Below, piece by piece: positions 46,316-59,262 of a DNA stretch of 64,000 bases. The translations under genes and the position numbers were made by a program. The DNA comes from Glycine soja (taxonomy: Eukaryota; Streptophyta; Magnoliopsida; Fabales; Fabaceae): the NCBI RefSeq assembly GCF_004193775.1, contig NC_041010.1, forward strand, positions 40,847,562 through 40,911,561, given 5' to 3'. Below the pieces are notes generated by a model. That model worked only from the letters and a program-made list of their open reading frames with translations. It was not told the DNA's origin and did not search any database. Positions within the stretch are counted from its first letter, which is position 1; each line of letters opens with the position of its first letter.

Positions 46316-49300
46316 TACTATTACATGAGAAGAGAATTTGTTAGAGTTTCAACAATATAAAAAGCTAGGTACACAAGGTGTTTGCTTCGTGTATATGATA
46401 TGTATATGTAAGGGAAGAGAACATGTTAAGTGAATTTAAATTATCATAGTTATGTGTGATATGGAAATTAACGAGCATCATCATAATTTAAGATAATCTA
46501 ATAATTTTTCTTAACCTAGGTGATGAGCACAAGGATGCCAGAGCATTGTCAAGTTTTATTATAGGATTCAGCTCTTTTAAAGTGAATAAGAGACAATAAA
46601 TAATTTCCCTTAAAAAAAGAGACAGTAAATAATTTCTAACGATTGATATTTCAATACATTCAAAATTGTTATGCATATGTATAATGTCAATCATTAATGT
46701 TTTCCCTTTAAAAAATCTATCATTAATTTTTTGTCGTAACTTATATCACTTATTTTACACTTTAGAAGGATCAGATCCATTTTTATTAGACCGAGGAAAT
46801 TATGCTGTTGGGTTTCTTTTTTTTTTTTTTCTCTCCCTGTCATGAACCTACAGAAACTCCAAAACATATTTTTACATATATAAATTCTGTGTGACAAACA
46901 TTATATATTCCTTTTAACCAAAAATCATATTTTTTTTTTGTTTCAATAATAAAAGGGGATCCAAATCCATCTTAAACAAGCATCCAAAATAAATCCACGT
47001 ACGGTACATATCTTTTTTATGAATGTATAATGTCCATGTGGATGAATTGAATCCATTGTCTTTGTCTTTTAAGTATTATATATTTTATTGTGACGTAAAA
47101 TTATGAAGCGAGCAATTAATTGAGTCCACTACTTGGCCACTAAGTTTGACTCGCTATTATCTTTAAATATGTTGAGACAAAAAGATTTATCGTCATGAAT
47201 TTAATTGTGACGCATTGACTTGTGAGAATGCTAGATTGCATGAGTTGCATGATCTTCAACTCAGGAATTTGGATTTAACTTTTCAAAACATGACACACTA
47301 TGCTTGAGCTGCTGAAACAGGGTACTAGTCACTACAGTACCAAACACCTAATAATTCACTGTTAAGCTCCAAGAGGCCACCCTTGCAATCCGTAGATCCA
47401 GTAACAACTGCATCCAATATTCATGAACCACAATGTACGAACATGCACAGTAACAAACAAGTTCATGGGAATTCACATGGTTCTTAAGAACTTATTCGTG
47501 TGTAATGCAATTTAAGAGAGGCTCATCCCAAAAATTATTTGGAGCAACAGAAAAAACATGCCTTTTAGTAAAAATAACCAGGAACTCACATAATGAAAAA
47601 GCATAGAAAAGAGAAAAAAAATGTGAGAGTTCTTTAAAACCATATGAAACATAAATATTTATAGTAGAAAAAATAGAGTTTTAAAACTACCTAAGACCAA
47701 GGCAAAGATAAAGTGAAACCTATAGTAGTCTAACCTATTTTAAGTTTTTCTTTTTTAATTAAAACCTGCTCTAACCTTTTTACTACTTTGGTTTGATTTA
47801 AAAGTTCACTTTACGATAAAGATTTGATTGGTTTTTCCTCTAATTTTGGTGTGATCAACGTAAAATTATATATTCTATAAAAAAAACGTAAAAGAAAAAT
47901 ATTGCTACCTCCCAATGTCTCTCGTATTTCATGCACACTCAATCAAAACAGTTGATTATATCTCATAAGTTGTGTTAAGTTTGCTAACCTGAAAAAAAGT
48001 ACTAAATCCATTTTTAATAGGCTAACAGACCAACTTCTGAATACGTTAATGAACTTAAATCTTTATACATACAATCAAATATATAATTTCTAGATGAATA
48101 GCAGTAGCAAGTGATTATTGTATAAGCACTTATTACAAGAGAACTTGAGCAATTTTTAAATTTTTTTTAAAAAAATAGGCTCTCTTTTTTTCTTTTTCTT
48201 TTTTGAAGTGTTTGTCTAATTTTATTTTATTTTTCTAAAAATAATTATAATTATTTTAAGAAGTAAATTCTATTGCTTTTTCTTAATTTTTTTAAATGCA
48301 CTTTTTTAAGTTTAAACAAACAGGTTGTCATATACATTTAAATTACATAAGCTATTTAAATATGTACATTAAAGAGCACTTATACAAAATTGTCACGAAC
48401 TTCAACATTTCATTATCTTTCTCCATCAATTACAAAGGAGATAAAACGTTGCTCTTGTTAAAACCATTCGAATGAGCACAATTATTAAGTATTATGTCTT
48501 GAGATGTGTCATGTGAGTTCTTTTGTGAGGGGAGAAATGAGAATGATGCAAAATAATAGGGGCAGTGATGTAGAGGTTCTTACGATTATCTTTTAATCTA
48601 TAAATTGGATTAAGATATTGACATGTTTCTCACGTTTAGATATTTTAATTTTTTTTATAAGATATCAAGTTTAAAGAAATTTATATTTCATTAACAGTAT
48701 GTATCTAATTAGAATTCATGTAAGGTTTTTTATTATCTTGAGTTAAATACTTGTTAGATATTTTATGTAATTTAAACTTTTGCATAAATAATATTTCCTT
48801 TATTTATAAAATACACAAAATGAGTTTAAGAAGCCCTTTAAAGCTTATCAAAAGATTTTTCTTGTAAGACAAGTACTCTTAATTTGTTGATCAAGAAAGT
48901 ACTTTACCAAAGAAATCAGACATCACCGCAATTCTCACACAAACTCTCAAGTTGAGTTAGTGAAGAACTGAAGAAACTTACACAAAGTTAGATGACAAAA
49001 AAGATAATGCATGACTAGTGAGTGCAAAACTTACATGAGGACCTTTATTCCAGGGTAATATTATGGTTAATTATTCAATTAATAGATCAATATATATTGG
49101 ATTGCCTAACGTCAAGCTCAATTTTTCAACACATGAACTCATTTTTTTTCTAAAATATTCAACCAATCTAGCTCAGTTAAATATCATGAATCAGTGTTAT
49201 AATTGAAAGCCGAACCAACCCACGTTCTAGTTTGGATTTTGAACAATTCTAACAATTGCACCTGCCTTAATTCAATAGCTTGGTCATGTAGTAGTTTCAA

Positions 49301-49483
49301 CCTAACAAAGAACCTTACCACAAACAAATAACAAACAAATTAACAGAAACGTTCAGGGTGCAAGAATATAGAAAAACCAGCTGCTGTATAAAAAAGCTGT
49401 AATTGGCTATATTTACAGTGCTCTCAGTTGCTAAAACTGTAAGTTGTATACAAAATAAGGGTCTCATAGAGTGAGTCTAAATA
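46316..49483. other. Intergenic region, no gene recognised
   Basis: About 3.2 kb of mostly AT-rich DNA with homopolymers. No protein similarity, LTR pair or clear TIR was identified. The 3' end of the GT47 transcript should lie near its right edge. Confidence 0.5.
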
Positions 49484-52400
49484 TCAGTATTTGATCGTGT
49501 GATGGCGTAACCAGAGGTCATACATAACCAAATGGAAAGCATCAAATCTGATTGAGGGCGAATTCCATTGGAAGTGTTTCTGAACCTGATAGAACATGAA
49601 GCAACTTTATGAGAGCTCCAACATATTACATATCAACAAATAATTCAATTAGCAACGAAAAATTCTACCAACCAAACAACCACTGGTGATAAAATATTTG
49701 GGCTCCATTATCTCAAGGCCTTCTTAATTTAAGAAAACATTTTTATTTTACTCAACTAAAAAAAATACTACCTTTCCTAGTCTTTACTTTGTTTCTTGAT
49801 TTTAAGGATGTGCATAGCAAGCAATAGCAGCATAATGTTATTTTCATTATTTCTAATACAATCAACAAACAAAATCAGATTTTTTTTCTTTAACCAAACA
49901 TCTTGTTAATTTCTTTCTTTCTTTATTTTGGTTACATTCTAAATTTCTTTTCTAACTTCACATACTGATGTCTTTTCAAACAACATAAAATAATAAGAAC
50001 AATAAGTTTCAGAGAAAGAAAAAACGAAACTTGTAGCATTCAAAGGTTTTTCTGAACTATAAGCAAAGGGTACAATACACGTGTTCACATACTACACAAC
50101 ATATAGGCAAAAAACTAAAATCTTTCACTAATATATAGATTCCATATAATTATAAAGTAATGAGAGGATTTATACCTTTACCAAATTATTATGAAGTGTA
50201 ACAAACTCAGCATCTGATATATTTTTGAGGATTTGTTTAAGCTGGTAAACATCACTCTCCTTGAGTACAACGGCAAATTTGTTCCAGTCAAGAATATCAT
50301 TGAAAGGAAGGTCATAGTAATTTGACAATATCACTGCAGAACAAAATTAACAACTTCAGGTCAGTTTCAAGGTTGTCTACATACATCCTGTCTCAAAAAT
50401 CAGAACATTAATTTATTCAAACCAAGTTACAGTTCAAATGTCATTCACAATATCATAAAAGCACTTCTTTTGAGACCCAGAGCATACGTAACAAGCTAAG
50501 ATGGAGTATATGTGTAATCTGTTTACATGGGTTCTACTGAATTTGACATTTATTATCAATCTCCAATAAAGTACTTCAACATTTAGCTATGGTGATTGGA
50601 GGGTGAGCTTGGGTGGATAGTCTTAAATTTGATCCCTAGGCACTCCCTCATGTATTTCACAATACAGATTCCACTCCCTCCAACAGTCAAACAATAAAAA
50701 GTTGCACTTATTATTATTCATTCCAATTAACAAATCTGCCCTTTTCAAATTGAACTATATACATATGTAGTTGAAGCTTATTAATTATTTGATTATTAAA
50801 CCCCCATACTTCAGACACTCAATCATCATCCCACAATAAAGTTGCAATTTTAGTCTTAGGAGTGATAAAAGCAACCAAAGGTTAATCGGTCTATTCAAGG
50901 ATATGATTTGCAAATGTTTCTTAGTAGAAACTGTTTAATTCATATTTTAACACAAGCACAAAGGAATCTGAGCAACTAATGCCATACAAGAAATATGCAA
51001 AGCAAATCTACCAATTTCATACCATGCAAGAAACACAACAAAAACCATCACGCAATAAGTATGCAGTTTACATATACCTGAACTGACATAAGTATACAGT
51101 TTTAAGAGGCTTAATATGCAAAATAAAATCAAACCTGAAAAATATCATTAAAAATGATGATCTTACCAGGAATACACCCATAATGGATAGAGTCTGCTAT
51201 CCGAGCACTATTAACCTGTGATCCACCAGGACATATACAAAACTTACTCCTGTAAAATCTTTTCTGGTACACTAGATGCCCAGTAGCCCTACTAATTCTA
51301 TTGTTTGAAATATCAAGTTCTGTGTCATTTTCCCACACACGTGCAAGAATAACTCTGATTTTAGAGTTCCGATGACCAGCCCAGAATCCAAGAGTAGTCC
51401 TGCAAAAGCATAAAATTATCAAATTTTCAGAATCAATAAGTAGAACCATTGTCTATTGATCTTACAGAACAAACTACGTATCATTGCACCATCATCAGTA
51501 TTAATTAATCTTATGATATAATATTTAAGTATCCCTACTAATTCTGTGCCTGAAATACAGATTATGTATTACATTTTCATACTATTTTACATGAAACGAA
51601 TAAATATGTATTAAAAATCAGATTCTTGAATAGGATAGCAACATTGAAACCCAGAAAAGCATTTTGTTCCAATATTGAGATTATAACTCACAAAAATCCC
51701 TGACACTTTCCATGTCTTAAGCTCTTTGCAAACAGTGTGTAGTCCATGGAAGGTATTAAGATTGACAACTTAGATAATTTTAAACCAGGTTACCAGAAGG
51801 CAGAAACTGAAGAGCAATTTAGAATATTATAGAAACTAAAGACTTGTGTTGTGGGTCATGAGTGAGTTTGTGATAAAGGCATTTATACTTTCTGAGAAAT
51901 ATCAAGTAATTTCCATCACTCTCAACAAATGACCTTTAAAGGATTAACAATCACTTCAAAAGCAAGATGATAACTGATAAGTCATATGAAAAGCAAACTC
52001 CAATCCCCAAAACCTAATCTGCACAAATTCAGTTGAATGATCTAACTATATGGAGCAACACATATCTTAAAAAACCACACCTGTTTTCTATATCATTCCC
52101 ACCAGCAGGAAGAGCAAATGGCTGTAGCACTTGAGGGAGAGCGACATCTTTATGTGGAATGAATCCAACATCATAGCTGGGGGAGCACACCGCTCGAATG
52201 GAATTCTTCACAAGAAACTCAAGTCCTTCTGTTGCCCTCACACCAACATCATGACAAGTGACAAAGAAGTGATCAGCACCCAAGGTTCTATTCCAATAAG
52301 GATATTTGGATATCAAGCTCTCCACATAATTTTGCACAATTATTGTCATATTCTCATAACTCGTGCCCTGCATAACACACAAACATGAGACCACATTCCA

Positions 52401-53444
52401 CCTAGATGCAGTCACTTAACCATCCAATCCAAATTGAACGTTGTCAATCTTTTCTTTTTATTCATCATTATCTTATACTTTCGGGTTTGAGCTTAACTAA
52501 ACCCGAAAGGGTTGCCTTCACTTCTATACTATTATGGCCATATCAATAGTTAACATGGAATTCCAACACACACCTCACACCGAGGACTGCAATATCTCGA
52601 GCGTGGAGTTTGAAGGACTAGACATTTGTAGATGGCCCGATAAACCCAATAAACAATTATTAGGACAGACTCTGGTACCATCTTAAAATTTTGGGTCGGA
52701 CTTAACCCAACCCAAAAGCTAGCTAGCTCGTCAGAGTTACCCTCACTTATATTCACTATTGTGCATATCACTGGTTAATGTAGGATCTCCAACAATTTCC
52801 TTTTAAACTAAGAATCCACATTTACTACTCACTAGTAATGCATGCATCTAACATTCTACCATTCTCCCCAGATCTCAACAAGCGAGAATGCAGAAAGGGG
52901 GGGAAAAATACCTTGCCACGCATCTTGTGACACGAGATGGGAATGAAGAAGAGGTGTGCCTCATCGGGATTTTCGGTGCGGAAGCGACTGTCTCTGATAT
53001 TCTGGAAGAAATAGCCTTCACTGGCATACTTTCCGGTGAGCTTCCTCGGCGTCTGGTAGAACGTGTTGGGATCCCCATCTGGGTATATATAAACCTTGAA
53101 CTTCTTCTCCATTTCCTCATAGTTCAGCTTGAATACGCGCGGCGAGTGGAACGTGTCCGGAACCTCTTCTTCTTCTCCTCCTCCCTCCTCTTCCTTCTCG
53201 GTTCCCGGCGCGTCGTTGAGTTTCTCGACCGAGAGGTTGGTAACCTAGAGCAAAAGGGTAATCTTGAAAACGGCGAAAAATGAGAAATTTCGAAATGGGG
53301 TTTGGAGAAAAATGAGAAATTTGGTACCTGGGGTGTTGGGGTGGAGTATTTGAGGGAAAGGTAGGTGAAAGATAAAAGTGTGAGGACTGCGAGGAAGAGG
53401 AGTGAGCCTCGCAGAGAGAAGAAACCTTGCTTCCCGGTCATCAT
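49484..53444 (-). CDS. GT47 exostosin-family glycosyltransferase, 409 aa
   Basis: Six exons on the minus strand: 53444-53328, 53244-52912, 52367-52081, 51399-51167, 50333-50176 and 49585-49484, all GT-AG and in frame. A start at the first ATG gives MMTGKQGFFSLRG followed by a hydrophobic segment at about residues 14-31, a type II Golgi anchor. An acidic Glu/Gly-rich stem (about 50-67) precedes the exostosin domain. Domain blocks are VYIYPDGDPNTFYQTPRKL, EAHLFFIPISCHKMRGKG, YPYWNRTLGADHFFVTCHD, FALPAGGND, LGFWAGHRNSK, FCICPGGSQVNSARI and DSIHYGCIPVILSNYYDLPF. GT47 enzymes transfer sugars (xylose, galactose, arabinose, glucuronic acid) onto wall polysaccharides; the donor and acceptor here are not deducible. 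Intron 2 hosts a TRIM. Confidence 0.92.
52471..52794 (-). mobile_element. TRIM (miniature LTR retrotransposon) in GT47 intron 2
   Basis: On the minus strand the 5' LTR is 52794-52681 (TGTTGGAGATCC start). It is followed by TGGTACCAGAG at 52680-52670, close to the initiator-Met primer-binding site TGGTATCAGAG. A 112-bp interior ends in a purine-rich GGTGTGAGGTGTG, and the 3' LTR is 52568-52471 (TGTTGGAATTCC start). Both LTRs share CACAATAGTxxAxAxAAGTGA-like and GGGTT.AGTTAAG blocks. The TGTTGG.ATCC start with LTRs near 100 bp is typical of plant TRIMs. No target duplication was seen. Confidence 0.75.
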
Positions 53445-55888
53445 CACCGTTGGATTCACGCGTGGTGTATGTATATGTATAAGCTTCGATTTTGATCTGC
53501 GATTTGAAGGGTGGTTCGATTCGATTAGAGTGAAGAAGCAGATTGAGATGATGGGTTCGTTGTTTACTGGGAAATCTGTGATGTGAGGCTTACTTCAATT
53601 TTGTTATGCTAATGCTGCGCTGCCTCTGCCTACTTTAATTTTTTGTTTTTTGAGGTTACATTTCGGTTAATTCAGTAACACTAGCTTATTATACTTTTAG
53701 GAAGTTAATTTTTATGTACGGATGACTTTTTAACTAATTAGAATTTTATTTTATATATAATTTTAATTGTAAATTTTAGTATTAAATATATGTTCAAGGT
53801 CTCTGAAAAAATAATCATTTTTTTTTCTATTTTCAGTTTTTTGACATATTAAAATTTTTGTTTCTATACCTTAATATCATAATTAAATAATGATATCTCA
53901 CTTTACGAATTAATTTTTTTAAAATATTATTGTAATAATATCACATCACTTTGAGAATATTAATTTAAAACAAAAATTTTAATATATCGAAATGATCGTT
54001 AATAATAACAAAATTTATTAGAGATACATAATAAGATTCAATAATTTAACACCTTAAACATGTTTAATTTTTTTATCAGAAAAAAGAAACAGCATTATAT
54101 TGAGAATATAAACAGGTATAAGATATACCCAACCTTCTGGATCATCCTTCCTATCCGAAACCAAGGCAGTGCAGGGGATACAAAATCAACATCCCAACAT
54201 GGGTTACACCATATTTGACATTAACATTGTAAATATTAAGTAACCATCAAGACTAAAAAAATCCCACTTATCCCAAAAGTTAAAGACAAGACCAACAACA
54301 TAATGACCTTGTACTGTAAAATAGCTTACTGCCACCAACAAATTCAGTTACACAAAATACCTTAGCCCCTCTCTTAAGCCTGACCTCCCCTGATACATGC
54401 GGAAAAATTAGAGGCCCATAGTACAAAAGGCACTTCGAATTCCTGCTTATAACCTTTAATCCACAACCAATATTGAAATAAAATCTGCTGAATTGTGACA
54501 ACCCAAACTATAGCACATCACAGATATCTCCACCACGCATTCATCTTCACCGACATATTTACCAACACATGTTGCCAATAGTGATGTTAGCTATGTGATG
54601 TAAAGCCGAAGATAATGGCATCCCATTCAAGAAATTTTTTCAAATATCATCTATGTGTTCACATGAAAATAAGACATAATTTACATTTTCCTCAACTTCC
54701 CTACAAAAAGTGCACAAACATTCATTTTCCCACGTCAATATTTAAGTCTAAATTTTATACTGAAACATATTTGATTTTAAAAAGTTATTTGTTGATTCAA
54801 GCATGGGAAATTTACGTACATCATTATTTGATATTTAATTATTACTCTGCTGCCTGTAATTATTACTTTTTTAAAAAATTTATAATTAACTAGTATAAGA
54901 TTATTTTAACTTATTAATTAGAAGATACAAGTGATATGTATAAAATTTTATTAAATTCCAACGAAGGATATTCTGTCCTTCTAGATTTGCCTTTTAGCAA
55001 AAAACATATATACCGGGCTCGGTGTTAATTTTTGTTTTTGCCATCTCGGGCGGATAGGTAGAGAAAGCTGTATTCACATAATTACATTTGAATAAATAAG
55101 TATATGAAATTTCAAGTCATTATAATTCATGTTAAAATACTTTGGAGTACGTAGATTAATCGATACAGGAATAGTCTTGAATTCAAATTTTAAATATACA
55201 ATTAGGTTAAATATTTTAAAAAGAGAAATTTTATGCTTATAATAATAATTTTCAGCTCAAACAAAATTAGATGATACATGTTTAGGAAAAGAAAACATGT
55301 TAACACAAAAAGAGTTGAGTTGCATGCACTTAGCCATTTTTTAGGATACATGTATTAATTAAGTCATTAACCCAAGAATAGAAGGTGAAAAATGAAAATA
55401 AAAAATAACATGTGCATGATGTCAGAAGCGGCCCCTAGCCTTTAATGTCATACTAGTTAGATAGCGCTCAGAATTTTTTTAAATAGCCTCCACATAATTT
55501 CCTCCAATTTTATTCATGTTGGGTTTTGCTTTATATGTGGGGATATCGGGCATCTTTGAAAATAATTAATGCTTCTGGTTGTGTAACCTAGGGTGCCGAG
55601 TCTCTGACGATGCAAATTAACACCTTGGCAACTTTGATGGCGAAAAGAAATGTAGTAACAATTTACAAAATTGCAAGGTACACACGAGGCATCTTTTAAA
55701 ACTACAATAATGCTTTCATTGAGGGGTTGATAAATAAAAAAAAAACGTGGTTTAACCACCAAGCACGGTAAAAAGGATCAAAGTATTAACTTATTGATAA
55801 ATACACTAAATTATTTCAAGTAGGAAAATACTCGAAAGTCTGAGTTTGAAATTTTGTTTATACTTGGATTGATGCAAATTCAATTTAC
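53445..55888. other. GT47 promoter side and intergenic region
   Basis: The first 200 bp is the likely 5' leader and promoter of the minus-strand GT47 gene. The remainder is AT-rich, with a somewhat less AT-rich block at about 54090-54620 that resembles dispersed repeat DNA but has no identifiable protein. No gene was called. Confidence 0.45.
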
Positions 55889-56067
55889 AAGTAAGAGATA
55901 GGAAATTTAAATGTAAAATTTAAAGAAAGAAAAAGAGAAATGATAAGAAATTTAAAATAAAAGATTAAGAGATAAGATAAAAAATTAAAGAGATAAGAGA
56001 TTAAAGTAAAAGATAAGAAATGTAGAAGATAAAATAGGAAAAGTAAAAGATAAAAAAAAGATGAATT
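55889..56067 (+). repeat. 179-bp tract without any C on the plus strand
   Basis: A purine-rich AAGAGATAAGA-type degenerate repeat. Every base in the interval is A, G or T on the plus strand. Confidence 0.85.
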
Positions 56068-56720
56068 CAAAATGTGATAATGTTGAGACCTAGCATGTCT
56101 GAGATGCATTATTTTATATTTTTTTTATCAATTTGGTGAATTTTTTTTTTAAACACATCTATTAGAATACTTGTTCCTAATGCCTCATAATGACAAACCT
56201 ATCTTATCTATCTATCTCGCAAATGTCTCGTTCATAAATATTAAGCATATAATACATCTTGTGGCTTTTTTTAAGCCTACTAGACCCTAACTAAGGAGGT
56301 TTAGCCTCTTATTGCTATGAGAAACTTTTACACTTTAGGGGGTTGATGTAGATAGAAGAAGATGGATGGATAGAAGAATAAAATGGGATAATGGACATAG
56401 AAAGAGAGTTTTACCTATTAGAAATACTTAGGCTATTCATTAGAGAGCTCTGAGTCTCCGAGGTTGGTGTTGTCCGGGTGTATAGGTTGTATCTTTTCCT
56501 TTTGTTTCCTACTCCTTTTATAAGACTAAGGTAGATTACTTTTCACGCTGACGCTTAGCGCGAGCTTTCGTGCTAAGTGCACCTTTGTGCTTCTTTGTGG
56601 GCCTTATTCGCGCTAAACATCTAAGGGAGGAGATGCGCTGGATGTGACTTGCGCGCTAAACGAACTGTCTCAATTTTTAACTTTTTCTTCACGTTTTTGT
56701 ATCAATTTTTTTCTAAAGTA
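56068..56720. mobile_element. Possible LTR-retrotransposon remnant
   Basis: Around 56540-56670 the sequence is GC-richer with repeated CGCTTAGCGCGAG, GCTAAGTGC and GCGCTAAAC words, a style I associate with soybean Gypsy-type LTRs. The adjoining C-free tract may belong to the same element. No LTR pair, primer-binding site or polyprotein was found, so this is tentative. Confidence 0.35.
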
Positions 56721-59262
56721 CTTGAAATCTTTTTTTCTCTTAACTTCTGCTAATAAAAAATTACAAAGATTAATTTTTTTATTATTTCATTAAAAATAAC
56801 AATAAAAATAAAGAAATTACAATCATTTTTAGTCAAAATTGACTATCAAATTAACTCAAATTTTGCAGTTATCACCAAGCTATACACAAAAAATTAAAAT
56901 CATCGGTAAGATGGCAAGCAAAGAAAAAGGAATAATCACATTGATCCTAATCAGCATCATAATGTTTCAACCAAAGAATCTGGTATAAATTACTCTTTGA
57001 AGCACTAACTGGGTACAATTAGCAATTCAGTACTACGTGATCATTCTCTTTATTAACCTCTACGGACGGGCAAGAGAAAAGTGGACAACCCGCACGTGGA
57101 TTGCATAAAAACTGATCCATGCGTAAAATGCTAAAATGGATATACATATGGGGGGAACAAATTAAAACGAAGTCTTCAAATAGATGCAGCTCATGTAACA
57201 TTAGTAATACAAGTTTTTAAACACCAAGAGACAAGAGTCTATGCACTCTATATGCATGTTCAACGTACTTTTAAATAAGCCTTAAAAAAACGTACTTTTA
57301 AATAAGTAAACCCATTATATTTTTTGCATCAAAACATACCTTTGGGTGTCTTTAGAATGGCCGGTAACCCAAACATGGGGAAGGGCCATCAGGCAAAACT
57401 TAAAGGAAAAAAAGGCATACTCCATTTATCATGTAAATAACAAACTGGTTGCTTCCAAGTTCAGCTTCAACCTCATTTAGGAATATATTTCTGAAACTAG
57501 CTCAAAGTGGACTTGTGATATCAGTGGCAGACCATCGGTAAAATGTTTAGGCCCATTAATTCCCCAAAAAGTCCTATTTGAGTTTTCTTAGGGCTGTTGT
57601 TACGCACACCCAGCATAATTGCTGGTATACCCAACAAATCAACATAATTCTCATTTTATCCTTTCATAAAATCGATACGAATTGGACAATAATCGGTAAG
57701 TTTCATATATTAATCTTTTTTAAGCCTAGGGTACATGACACGAGGCCCAAATAGAACAGGACCCAATCCAAACTGGTATTCCACACTAGGCTATTGATAA
57801 ATGTACCTCCGCCAATTACTCTACTTTTTTTTTTTTTGGTATAATGCCAATTACTCTATATAAAAAACATGATTTTAATTAATTTATTTATAGTTTAATT
57901 TAAACAAAATTATACATTAATCCTTTTTTAGCCTCACAATTAATAATGAGGTGTCACATAAGGTGGGTTTATTGTTATTGACTGTAAGAAAACAAATTGA
58001 TATCAACCATAGATTTAAGTGAAATTAAACTTGAATATCTTAAATAAAATATGAGATTTAAGTCTTGTAACTAAAAAATGGTAATTAATAGGAGAAAAAC
58101 CACTAAAATAACATGTTGACCCTTTCCAATTTTTTTTTTCTTTCTATTCTTCATATTTGTTTTCCTTTTAATCCAAACACATAAAAAAGTGTGCATTTAG
58201 ATTGAAATAATTTTTATATTATAATCTATTTTTTATTTTATTTTATATTATTTGGTGATACTGATAAAAATTATATCATAATATATTACAAAGGAAAATA
58301 GTTTATTTTTTCAAATAAAAGATTTTAAATACCTTTGTAAGCTTTATTTGTAAATTGTAAGTATTCTTTGAATCATGAGGCATGCCTTAATTCTAACAAG
58401 TTTTTGGAACCAATTCACATAAACATTTTTATATCAAATAAATAAATAAATCAAGATTTTAAATATTTTGATTAAATGCTAAAAGATTATTTCCTAGTTA
58501 ACTTTTTCCTATCATTGTCCCGCATTAATTAATTTATTAATTTTAATACAAAATAACTATTATAATTTTTTTTAATTTTACAATAGAAAATTGATTGTTT
58601 TAGAAAATTCAAATAAATAAACGATCCTAAAACTACATTTCACCTAACATATTCAAACATAAAAATTCTTATACAAATTAACTATTACAATATTATTTTA
58701 TTACAATATTTTTTTAGTGTAAAAATTGATGGTTTATCTTAAAAAAACATTTAAAATTTATCAAACATGTTATTTTTCAAATTTAATGTATTTGATGGGC
58801 ACTCCAAATAAAATTTAATATCTATGTAATGGTCATCGGTCAATCATAAATTATTATTTAAATTATTTTAATATAATTATTTTAAAAATTAATAAATTTT
58901 TATCCATAAATTATCATCGGATAATTATTTAAAACTTTCATAACCATTTTTCTCCTCCAAATAAAAATTAGTTTACCTTAAATAGTTTTCATATTTCATC
59001 TAGGCAAGTAGTGTATCCGATAAATTGATAGGTTTTCTCTTAGAAAGTGCAAAAGGGAAAGAAGAAAGGAGATACTTCAACGGTTTAATTCAAAACTTAT
59101 CAACCAACAACGGTCTCCAAATTCAAATTTGAAGGATCCCATTCCCCTCCCTCGCCACGGTTCGAAGCACTCTGAAAATTTCTTTCTGGCACGGAACCAG
59201 TTCTCTCTCTCTCCCTCTCTCTCTAGAAATTCCTTCTTGATTGCCAAGCCTCCATCTTTCAC
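56721..59262. other. Intergenic region and kinesin promoter side
   Basis: AT-rich, no gene recognised. A T-rich run lies near 57824-57838. The last 150 bp is the likely leader of the kinesin gene. Confidence 0.5.
59201..59225 (+). repeat. CT-rich microsatellite in the kinesin 5' leader
   Basis: Imperfect (CT)n tract ending about 40 bp before the ATG. Pyrimidine-rich leaders of this kind are common in plant genes. Confidence 0.8.
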
